The translations under genes were made by a program, and so were the position numbers. A stretch of 64,000 nt of DNA. Source: DATKMP01 sp963790045. GTDB taxonomy: Bacteria > Bacteroidota > Ignavibacteria > UBA10030. The notes below the pieces were generated by a model. That model did no database searches, was not told where the DNA came from, and saw only the letters and a list, made by a program, of their open reading frames with translations. How positions within the stretch are numbered: position 1 is the stretch's first letter; the number at the start of each line of letters is the position of its first letter. The DNA lies in the NCBI GenBank assembly GCA_963790045.1, contig CAWBMS010000008.1, positions 496,001 through 560,000 on the forward strand. Direction: 5' to 3'. Shown here in pieces: positions 47,293 to 55,285 of this stretch.

Positions 47293-50200
47293 TCACTCAA
47301 TCTTCACTTCCAAGCCAAGTCCCTGTAACTCACGTACTGAACATTGAACGATTCTGGAACATTGGGTTCCGGTAAATTTTCACCTTTAACGATTGCTTCA
47401 TACACTTTTGCACTGCCAAGCACATCGTCCGATTTTAACAGTGAGAATTTCCTGCAGAACATTCGCTGCACCGTAACCTTCAAGCGCCCAAACTTCCATT
47501 TCTCCAAAACGTTGGCCGCCGAATTGCGCTTTACCGCCCAACGGCTGCTGCGTAATCAGTGAGTATGGCCCGATGGAACGCGCGTGAATTTTATCATCCA
47601 CCATGTGGGAAAGTTTCATCATATACAAATACCCGAAGGAAACTTTCTGATCGAACCATTCGCCTCTGCGTCCATCAATACAAACGGGATTTTGCAGATT
47701 TCGCAAGCCCTGCTTTTTCGAGCCACTCTTCAACTTCTTCCCACTTTGCGCCGTCAAAGATCGGCGTAGCAAAATTCGTATCCAATTTGCTGCCGGCCCA
47801 TCCAAGAGCAACTTCAAACAACTGGCCGAGGTTCATACGGGAAGGCACGCCTAACGGATTCAACACAATATCGACCGGCCGGCCATCGGCAAGAAACGGC
47901 ATATCTTCAATTGGTACAACCTTTGAAACAACACCTTTATTTCCGTGGCGTCCCGCCATTTTATCGCCCACTTGCAGTTTGCGTTTTTTCGCAACATACA
48001 CTTTTGCAAGCTGCACGATGCCCGGAGAAAGTTCATCGCCTAATTGAATCTTATTCTTTTTCATGGCGATACAGTTCTTCGATCTCGGTTTGTTTCTGTT
48101 GAAAATTTTCGTAGATGCGAATAATGTTGTTTTGTCTTCGTTTGTCATCGATCCATGGTTCATTGAAATTATACGTATCTAATTTTTCAATCCCTTTGAA
48201 CGTATCTTCTTTGAACGTAACACCGGAACGAATCACGACTTTTCCGTCAGCATCACGCACACCGATTGATTGTTCGCCGACAAGGAGTTGCCCAAGCTTG
48301 TGCGCAAGCTTTTCCTGCGATCTACCAGATCGCGGCTGTGGGCTCGGTCCAGCGATTCCAGTTTTTTCTTGTCTTCTTTTTTGCTTTCGGTATCTTTTTT
48401 CTTGCGACTGAATAATTTTGTCGAGATAACGATACCCTTCATGCCCGGAGGCGCTTTCAATGATGCATCTTTTACATCGCCGGCTTTTTCTCCGAAGATT
48501 GCTTTCAATAATTTTTCTTCCGGCGTCGGATCGGTTTCACCTTTCGGCGTAATTTTGCCGATCAGAATATCCCCTTCGTTCACTTCGGCACCAACGCGGA
48601 TAATTCCGAACTCATCCAGATCTTTTGTCGCTTCTTCGCTGACATTAGGAATTTCGCGCGTTAACTCTTCTTCGCCGCGCTTCGTGTCACGAACTTGCAA
48701 TTCAAATTCTTCGACATGAATCGACGTAAATACATCTTCCGAGACAATGCGCTCGCTGACAATAATAGCGTCTTCGAAGTTGTATCCGCGCCATGGCATA
48801 AAGGCAACAAGTACGTTACGACCAAGCGCCAACTCGCCGTTATCCGTTGCGCAGCCATCGACGAGCACATCATTCTTTTTTACATGCTGTCCTTCACGCA
48901 CCACCGGTTTTTGGTTGATGGAGGTGTCTTGATTCGTGCGCAAGAATTTTGTGATTTTATATTCCACACGATGTTTGTCTTCAAAACTTACAATCGCTTC
49001 AGGACCGTTTTCGTCAATATCATACAACACCACCACGCTGTCGCCGCTCACAGATTCAACCACCCCGCTGCGTTCCGCAACAATTACTGTACGGGAATCG
49101 CGGGCGATTTTTTCTTCGAGACCCGTGCCGACAATCGGCGCTTCAGGATTCAACAGCGGAACTGCTTGGCGCTGCATGTTCGAACCCATCAACGCACGGT
49201 TTGCATCATCGTGCTCAAGGAACGGAATCAACGCAGCAGCGGCGCTCACGATTTGATTCGGAGCAACATCCATGTACTGAATTTTATCCGGCTCCACAAC
49301 GGGATAATCGCTTTGGAAACGCGCTTTCACACGTTCTTCCAAAAATTTTCCGCGTTCGTCAATCGGCGCATTTGCCTGACCGATCGTTACTTCGTCTTCG
49401 CGTTCGGCTGTTAAGAATTCAATCTCCTCAATAACCTTTCCGTTTTTTACTTTGCGGTACGGCGTTTCGATAAATCCAAAATCATTAATACGTGCGTGAA
49501 TACACAACGACGAAATTAGACCGATGTTCGGTCCTTCCGGTGTTTCAATCGGGCACAAACGACCGTAGTGCGTGTAGTGTACGTCACGAACCTCAAAGCC
49601 TGCTCGTTCGCGCGTCAGACCGCCGGGTCCAAGAGCGGACACTCGACGCTTGTGCGTCATCTCCGCTAACGGATTCGTCTGATCGAGAAATTGCGAAAGC
49701 TGATTCGTTCCGAAGAACGCGTTGATAACACTTGTAATGGTTCGCGCATTTACTAAATCTTGTGGCGCGATAGTTTCTGCATCGCGCAAATTCATGCGTT
49801 CACGAATCGTGCGCGTCATACGCGACAACCCAATATTGAATTGCTGTGCGAGCTGTTCGCCCACCGTTCGCACGCGGCGATTGCCAAGGTGATCAATATC
49901 GTCCACGGCGCGTTTTCCTTGCTGCAATTCAATCAAATATTTTACAATCGAAACAATATCGTCTTTCGTTAACGTTGTAACATCTTCTGCGATGTCCAAT
50001 CCTAATTTAATATTCATGCGATGGCGGCCGACATCGCCAAGATCATATCGCTTCGGATTAAAGAAGAGACGATCAATAAGATTTTTTGCCGTATCAAGAT
50101 CGGGCGCTTCGCCGGCACGTAATTGCGTATAGATCGCTTCAAGCGCATCTTCTGATGAACGCGACGCATCTTTCAAAATTGTATTCGCGATCACCGATCC

Positions 50201-51070
50201 GGAATCCATATCTTCCGTTTTCAATAAACGAAGTTTTTTAATGCCGGCTTTTTTGATTTGCTTAATTTGTTCTTCCGTTAACTTGGAATCTTTGTTGATA
50301 AAAATTTCGCCTGTCTTTTTATCGAAGACATCGCTGCAAACTTTCCGGTCGATGTAATCGTTCAAATCGACCTTGGCAACATCGATTTCTTCCACCAATC
50401 CGAACAAATCCATAATTTGATCGTCGGAAGAATATCCAAGCGCACGCAATAAGGTTGTTACGGGAAATTTCTTTTTCCGGTCGATGTATGCGTACATTAC
50501 ATTGTTGATATCCGTCGTAAATTCCACCCACGAACCGCGGAATGGAATAATACGCGCCGAATACATCATCGTTCCGTTCGGATGAACGGATTCGCCGAAA
50601 AACACACCCGGTGATCGATGCAACTGGCTCACCACAACGCGTTCAGCGCCATTGATGATAAATGTTCCACGATCGGTCATCGCGGGAAGATTGCCGAGAT
50701 ATACTTCCTGCTCGATGGTATCGGTATAATCTTTTCCGCCTTCGCGCTTGGACGACAGTCGTAGTTTTGCTTTCAGCGGAACGGCGAACGTCAATCCGCG
50801 TTCCTGGCATTCGACCACAGAATATTTCGGTTTTTCCACATAGTATTCAACGAACTCGAGTAAAAAATTCTCGCGTGCGTCGCTGATGGGAAAATTCATT
50901 TCGAACACTTGCTGCAACCCGATCTTCTTTCGCCGATGCGGCGGTGTATCGGATTGAAGAAAGTTGTCGAACGAATCGAGTTGTACATTTAAGAGGTCCG
51001 GCGTTTCGATTACGGTCGGAATTTTTGCAAACGAAACGCGGCTGCGATTGTCACCGGATTGGTTTTTCAA
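47293..51070 (-). CDS. rpoB: RNA polymerase beta subunit (about six frame breaks)
   Basis: The bridged product is about 1,260 residues. The first 945 are in one clean frame and include the rifampicin region (GTNQLSQFLDQTNPLAEMTHK, then RRVSALGPGGLTRERAG) with sensitive-type Asp, His and Ser, and MPWRGYNFEDAIIVSE. Further on lie GDKMAGRHGNKGVVSKVVP, LGGKAQFGGQRFGEMEVWALE and the C-terminus VRELQGLGLEVKIE, ending at 47293. Breaks lie near 48323, 48060, 47681, 47433 and 47325, with a possible sixth. I choose TTG 51070 as start because AAGGAG (51079-51084) lies 8 bases upstream; a GTG at 51079 overlaps that ribosome-binding site. Confidence 0.94.
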
Positions 51071-51185
51071 CGTCACCACTCCTTGTTGAAGTTAGTTGTG
51101 TAATCCCGCTTGTGGCGAGAGGTTCAATTCTTGTTCTTTCCTGCATTTATCGTCGGGTGTTTCTCCACTCTACCATAGACAGCAT

Positions 51186-51231
51186 AAGCCGATGATTTTG
51201 TTCCCACTTTTTACTGGAAAACCATCGGCTT
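51186..51231 (-). other. Long hairpin between rplL and rpoB
   Basis: AAGCCGATG pairs with CATCGGCTT (9 bp), and the inner GTTTT/AAAAT extends the stem; the loop is about 20 bases. It lies in the 231-base gap between rplL and rpoB. No U-run follows, so it resembles the attenuator or RNase III processing site known at this junction in other bacteria. The role here is inferred from position. Confidence 0.7.
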
Positions 51232-51301
51232 AAAATCTGTATCCATCTCTTCTCAGAACATTTTACAGGAATCAAAAGTTCTCAGAAGCTGTACTGTCGA
51301 A

Positions 51302-51682
51302 TTATTTGAGTTCGACTGTTGCGCCGGCTTCTTCTAATTCTTTTTTCAGCTTTTCAGCTTCTTCTTTATTGAGGCCTTCTTTCACAACTTTCGGTGCACC
51401 ATCGACGAGATCTTTGGCTTCTTTCAATCCGAGTCCGGTAACGGCACGGACAACTTTGATCACATTGATCTTTTGTGCACCACTCGTTTTTAATTCAACA
51501 GCGAATTCTGTCTTTTCTTCTGCAGCGGCAGCGGGTGCTGCACCAGCCGCAGGTGCTGCGCTCATCATCATCGGCGCGGCAGCGGTAACACCAAATTTAT
51601 CTTCAAGAGCTTTCTTTAATTCGACAGCTTCGAGAAGCGTAAGCTTTTCTATTTTCTCAACAATTTCAGCAACGACTGACAT
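51302..51682 (-). CDS. rplL: 50S ribosomal protein L7/L12
   Basis: This 126-residue stalk protein has an N-terminal dimerisation helix pair (VAEIVEKIEKLTLLEAVEL), an Ala/Pro-rich hinge (about 40-55), and the C-terminal factor-binding domain with INVIKVVRAVTGLGLKEAKDLVDGAP as its core. It follows rplJ closely. Confidence 0.97.
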   Translation of the reverse strand: MSVVAEIVEKIEKLTLLEAVELKKALEDKFGVTAAAPMMMSAAPAAGAAPAAAAEEKTEFAVELKTSGAQKINVIKVVRAVTGLGLKEAKDLVDGAPKVVKEGLNKEEAEKLKKELEEAGATVELK

Positions 51683-51721
51683 GGTAATTCTCCTTAAGAA
51701 TATTTGTTTTCAAAATTTTTA

Positions 51722-52243
51722 TTATGCAGCTTTCTTTTTCTCAACGGCATCAATGACCGAGACGAGGTCTCTCGGCACAGCATTAATCACGCCAACGACA
51801 CCGGAGATCGGAGACTGCAAGCTACCGAGAATAGATGCAACAACTTCTTTACGTGTTGGCATGCTCAGCAAGCTCGCTCAATTTCGAACCATCGTAGATT
51901 TGCTTTTCTACAACAGCTGCTTTTAATTGAAACTTGCCGCTTTTCTCGGAGAACTTTTTGATAATTTTTGCTGGTGCGGACGGATCGTCGTACAAAAGGC
52001 GATACCCGTCGGACCAACAAGTTTATCAAACACACGATCGTACCCAGAGAGCTTTTCAAGAGCTTTACGGGCAAGCGTGTTCTTTACCACGGTGTATTCT
52101 ACACCACTATTGCGGAACTCGCGGCGCAGAGCAGTTTCTTCTGCGACGGTGAGTTTGGCAAAATCGGCAAAGTACATCGCTACCGCGCGTGATGCCCGTT
52201 CGGCAACTTCGGCAACGATCGCTTCTTTCTCACTGCGTTTCAT
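51722..52243 (-). CDS. rplJ: 50S ribosomal protein L10 (two frame breaks)
   Basis: About 173 residues. I start at ATG 52243 (MKRSEKEAIVAEV). The N-domain has REFRNSGVEYTVVKNTLARKAL, followed by KLVGPTGIAF. Breaks near 52009 (TTTT before TACGACGATCCG) and 51868 each shift by one base; the central part reads DDPSAPAKIIKKFSEKSGKF and the C-terminus reads PTRKEVVASILGSLQSP ... VIDAVEKKKAA. L10 anchors the L7/L12 stalk and often represses this operon. Confidence 0.93.
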
Positions 52244-52339
52244 AGTTATCCTTTTAATTCCGTTCTTTGTGCTGCTGAATGAGAAGCTCCCGCTTCCGCG
52301 AGACATTCAACAATGTTTCAGAACTTGAGTGCGTAATTT

Positions 52340-53035
52340 CTATTGTACTGCAACTTCCGTGCGATCGATGTGCACGCCAGGCCCCATCGTAGTGGAGATG
52401 GCAATGCTTCGGACATACTGACCTTTCGCCGTCGCAGGTTTCATGCGAGCAATGGTCGCTAAGAATGATTTCACATTCTCGACCAATTTCTCTTTTTCAA
52501 AATTTGCTTTGCCAACGGTGGCGTGAACGATTCCGGCTTTGTCAACACGGAACTCGATCTTACCAGCTTTTACTTCTTTCACCGCTTTGGCAACATCGGG
52601 TGTTACCGTTCCGCTTTTCGGATTCGGCATCAAGCCGCGAGGTCCCAAAACTTTTCCAAGCTTTCCAAGATCGCCCATCACATCCGGTGCGGCAATAATC
52701 ACATCGACATCTGCCCAGCCCTGTTGAATTTTTTCAAGATAATCTTTGTATCCAACATAGTCTGCGCCAGCCGCTTTTGCTTCGTCATCTTTCGGCGGTT
52801 TCGCAATCACCAACACGCGAACTTCTTTTCCAATTCCATGCGGCAATGCCACCGTGCCGCGAATCGCCTGGTCCGCTTTTTTCGGATCAACACCGAGACG
52901 TACGGCGATATCGACAGCTTCGGAAAATTTTGCGCTTGCTGTTTGCTTTACCACTTCGACCGCTTCGGCAACTGTCAACGCTTTCGGTTGAACTTTCGTC
53001 GCAACAATTTTGTAACGTTTGCTTCGCTTTTTCAT
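52340..53035 (-). CDS. rplA: 50S ribosomal protein L1
   Basis: This 231-residue L1-stalk protein has SEAVDIAVRLGVDPKKADQ, GTVALPHGIGK, VLGPRGLMPNPKSGTVT and the C-terminal RMKPATAKGQYVRSIAISTTMGPG. It commonly represses the rplKA mRNA in other bacteria. Confidence 0.97.
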   Translation of the reverse strand: MKKRSKRYKIVATKVQPKALTVAEAVEVVKQTASAKFSEAVDIAVRLGVDPKKADQAIRGTVALPHGIGKEVRVLVIAKPPKDDEAKAAGADYVGYKDYLEKIQQGWADVDVIIAAPDVMGDLGKLGKVLGPRGLMPNPKSGTVTPDVAKAVKEVKAGKIEFRVDKAGIVHATVGKANFEKEKLVENVKSFLATIARMKPATAKGQYVRSIAISTTMGPGVHIDRTEVAVQ

Positions 53036-53059
53036 TTCACAACTCCAATATTTCGAATC

Positions 53060-53485
53060 TTAACCTTCAACCGTGATGCCCATACTGCGAGCAGTACCGG
53101 CGACCATGCTTGCAGCCGAATCGATGTTCGCTGCATTGAGGTCTGCCATTTTCAACTCTGCGATTTCGCGCACCTGTTTCTTTGAAACTTTCCCGACCTT
53201 ATTGCGGTTCGGTTCGCCGGAACCCTTTTCTAACTTTGTAGCTTTCAACAATAGAATAGCCGCAGGTGGAGTTTTGGTGATAAACGTGAACGATTTATCG
53301 CTGAATACCGTAATAATAACCGGAATGATAAGCCCCTGCTGCTCTTTGGTCTTTGCGTTGAACTGTTTGCAAAACTCCATAATGTTCACGCCTTTTTGAC
53401 CGAGCGCGGGACCAACTGGAGGCGCTGGATTTGCTTGACCAGCAGGAATTTGCAATTTGATATATCCTGTTATTTTCTTTGCCAT
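53060..53485 (-). CDS. rplK: 50S ribosomal protein L11
   Basis: This 141-residue protein of the GTPase-associated centre has GYIKLQIPAGQANPAPPVGP, ALGQKGVNIMEFCKQFNAKT and the C-terminal rRNA-binding domain ending MVAGTARSMGITVEG. Confidence 0.97.
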   Translation of the reverse strand: MAKKITGYIKLQIPAGQANPAPPVGPALGQKGVNIMEFCKQFNAKTKEQQGLIIPVIITVFSDKSFTFITKTPPAAILLLKATKLEKGSGEPNRNKVGKVSKKQVREIAELKMADLNAANIDSAASMVAGTARSMGITVEG

Positions 53486-53517
53486 ACGAATGACCTTCTA
53501 TTTACAAAACAAATAAT

Positions 53518-54066
53518 TTACTTTTCTAATTCCACTTGTGAAAAATCTAACTCGACAGGCGTTTTGCGTCCGAAGATGCTGACCATCACTTTCACTTTGA
53601 GTTTTTCCGAATTCACTTCCTGTACAAAACCATTAAAGTTATTGAATGGACCTTCCTTGACTTTGACTGCATCGCCGACATGGAAGGGAACATCTACGAC
53701 ATGGACACCGCTTTCTTCTTCTTTCTGCTCCAGCTTGCCGACGAGACGCTGAATTTCATCAGGATGCAATGGCGCTGGATTGTTCCGATCCGGAATAAAC
53801 CCCATCACTGACGGCGCTTCAAGAATCAGATGCGAGGATTCTTTATCAAGAATCGCTTCAACCAGCACATAACCGGGAAAGAAGTTTTTGATCTTTGCTT
53901 TTTTCTTTCCTTCTTTAATTTCAAAAACTTTTTCGGCGGGAATGAGAACGCTGGATATTTTTTCCTGCAATCCCAAACGCGTTACTTCGGCTTCAAGGTA
54001 TGACTTTACCTTTGTTTCATGTCCCGAGTATGTTCGTACAACGTACCAGCGTTTTTCCAACGTCAT
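53518..54066 (-). CDS. nusG: Transcription termination/antitermination factor NusG
   Basis: About 182 residues. The NGN domain starts KRWYVVRTYSGHETKVKSYLE, with FFPGYVLVEAIL and PSVMGFIPDRNNPAPL; the C-terminal KOW domain is VGDAVKVKEGPFNNFNGFVQEV. I start at ATG 54066, 14 bases after the secE stop; the longer frame to 54129 lies inside secE. NusG binds polymerase and links it to Rho or S10. Confidence 0.96.
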   Translation of the reverse strand: MTLEKRWYVVRTYSGHETKVKSYLEAEVTRLGLQEKISSVLIPAEKVFEIKEGKKKAKIKNFFPGYVLVEAILDKESSHLILEAPSVMGFIPDRNNPAPLHPDEIQRLVGKLEQKEEESGVHVVDVPFHVGDAVKVKEGPFNNFNGFVQEVNSEKLKVKVMVSIFGRKTPVELDFSQVELEK

Positions 54067-54080
54067 GTTTCCAATAATAA

Positions 54081-54263
54081 TTATAAAATTCTTTTCAACA
54101 CTTCGCTCAAGATGGTGTCCACACCCCACGTAAAGAAGGCGATCACCAGCGTAACGATAATGACAATTTTAGTCGATTCCATCAATTCTTCACGGGATGG
54201 CCATGTAACCTTTTCCATCTCTTTCACAACATCTCGAAAAAAGTTAAGTATTTTTTCTTTCAT
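54081..54263 (-). CDS. secE: Preprotein translocase subunit SecE
   Basis: This 60-residue single-span membrane protein has the amphipathic FFRDVVKEMEKVTWPSREELM followed by one transmembrane helix (IVIIVTLVIAFFTWGVD). I prefer ATG 54263; an in-frame GTG three codons upstream is possible. It sits between tRNA-Trp and nusG, the classical position. Confidence 0.95.
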   Translation of the reverse strand: MKEKILNFFRDVVKEMEKVTWPSREELMESTKIVIIVTLVIAFFTWGVDTILSEVLKRIL

Positions 54264-54299
54264 CGTTTGCACTCGTCCATTTCTTCAGTGTTCATTTCG

Positions 54300-54372
54300 C
54301 ACGTGAGGAGGGAATCGAACCCCCAACCTGCGGTTTTGGAGACCGCTGCTCTACCAATTAAGCTACTCACGT
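54300..54372 (-). tRNA. tRNA-Trp (anticodon CCA)
   Basis: The minus strand folds into a cloverleaf: acceptor ACGTGAG/CTCACGT, D arm GCTT/GAGC, anticodon stem GCGGT/ACCGC around CTCCAAA (anticodon CCA), T arm GGGGG-TTCGATT-CCCTC, discriminator G at 54300. No CCA is encoded. Its place between rpmG and secE is conserved in many bacteria. Confidence 0.95.
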
Positions 54373-54414
54373 ATTGATTACGCCGGTCGTCCATGCACTT
54401 CAGCACCGAGCAAT

Positions 54415-54564
54415 TTACTTCGTCTCTTTGTGCGATGTGCGTTTATTGCACCACGGGCAGAACTTTTTGTATTCTACACGCCCGGTTTGTTTTTTTTTGT
54501 TTTTTGTCGTGGAATAATTGCGCCGTTTACAATCGGTACATTCTAAAGTGATAATATCTCTCAT
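54415..54564 (-). CDS. rpmG: 50S ribosomal protein L33
   Basis: This 49-residue protein reads MRDIITLECTDCKRRNYST at the start and YKKFCPWCNKRTSHKETK at the end. It keeps both Cys pairs, so it is the zinc-binding C+ form. It is the first gene of the ribosomal/RNA polymerase supercluster, about 200 bases downstream of the promoter at 54770-54798. Confidence 0.95.
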   Translation of the reverse strand: MRDIITLECTDCKRRNYSTTKNKKKQTGRVEYKKFCPWCNKRTSHKETK

Positions 54565-54769
54565 CGTCTATTCCTTTTAACTATTTCCTCATCGCGCTTG
54601 CGACCGAGATTAAATCAGTGACCATTTTTACACAATCTTCGGCTATTGTTTTAATAGACCAATGAAGAAAATTCAGCATTTCACTCAATGACAAACTCAC
54701 CGAAGTCGACTGTTTTCTCTCGTGTTGTTTTAGCCACCAATGCGGCTCTAATAGTATTTCAAGAGTATA

Positions 54770-54798
54770 AAGATAAGACAATAAAAGGAAACAGTCAA
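54770..54798 (-). promoter_or_regulatory. Probable promoter of the rpmG-secE-nusG-rpl-rpo supercluster
   Basis: On the minus strand TTGACT (54793-54798) is followed after 17 bases by TATCTT (54770-54775), with a further TATACT just downstream. The predicted start near 54763 gives rpmG a leader of about 200 bases. No other convincing promoter lies between here and the preceding gene. Confidence 0.6.
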
Positions 54799-54984
54799 TA
54801 ATAAATTGGATAAAAACATGAAAAACTATTGCACCTTATCCATGTTACAGGGTTTTTTCACTATAAACCGCTCTTTGCAATCTCTTAAAGCAATCGTTTA
54901 CATGTTTTTATGATGATATTGTTCAAAAGTAGTACACCCTCTCTTTTTATTCCCACGGCATAAGAAGAAAAATACTTTTACCGT

Positions 54985-55165
54985 CTACACAAATTTGGGT
55001 TTCCAGAAATAAATGCCGCCGCTGCACAACCCGAGAATGGCAAGCGATAAAATAAAAAACGCATAGTCGCTTGCAAAAATGACCAAGGAAATACGCTTTG
55101 AAAGGATTTCAAAATAAATGACAGAAGCGGAAAGAAGGAGCAAATTTAACAAAAATTAGTTTCAT
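54985..55165 (-). pseudogene. Remnant of a spermidine-synthase-like membrane protein N-terminus
   Basis: The frame reads MKLI-LLNLLLLSASVIYFEIL, then ISLVIFASDYAFFILSLAILGLCSGGIYF, then KPKFV and stop. Reading from the ATG at 55165 requires dropping one base in the A5 run at 55151-55155. Two hydrophobic spans with the FEIL...R...YAF...LAILGLxxGG pattern are typical of the first two membrane helices of spermidine-synthase-like membrane proteins. The gene at 61855-64000 is of that family and lacks this part within the window. At about 59 residues it is far too short to be functional in that family, so I call a remnant. There is no clear ribosome-binding site. Confidence 0.5.
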
Positions 55166-55209
55166 CTGTTTCGTTTTTTATTGAATCCCAAAGAGCATAG
55201 TTGATGCTA

Positions 55210-55254
55210 AAATAAAATGAAGTCATCCTTTGATATATGCAGGATGACTTCATT
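55210..55254 (-). terminator. Intrinsic terminator after the GH10 gene
   Basis: On the minus strand AATGAAGTCATCCT-N11-AGGATGACTTCATT forms a perfect 14-bp stem followed by TTATTTTA. It lies 32 bases beyond the GH10 stop codon. Confidence 0.85.
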
Positions 55255-55285
55255 ATGATTTATTGATAACGTGGAAGAAGCGCTG

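Larger units (their letters stand above)
54565..55285. other. Intergenic region upstream of the ribosomal supercluster
   Basis: These 721 bases hold the supercluster promoter (54770-54798), a fragmentary membrane-protein frame (54985-55165) and the GH10 terminator (55210-55254). A 66-codon TTG-start frame at 54581-54781 lies between the promoter and rpmG; it has no recognised motif and I do not call it. The segment 54800-54984 shows nothing I can interpret. Confidence 0.6.

Noticed and set aside
54581..54781. 66-codon TTG-start minus-strand frame between the supercluster promoter and rpmG
   Set aside because: The start codon would lie upstream of the predicted transcription start and overlap the -10 region, and I recognise no family.
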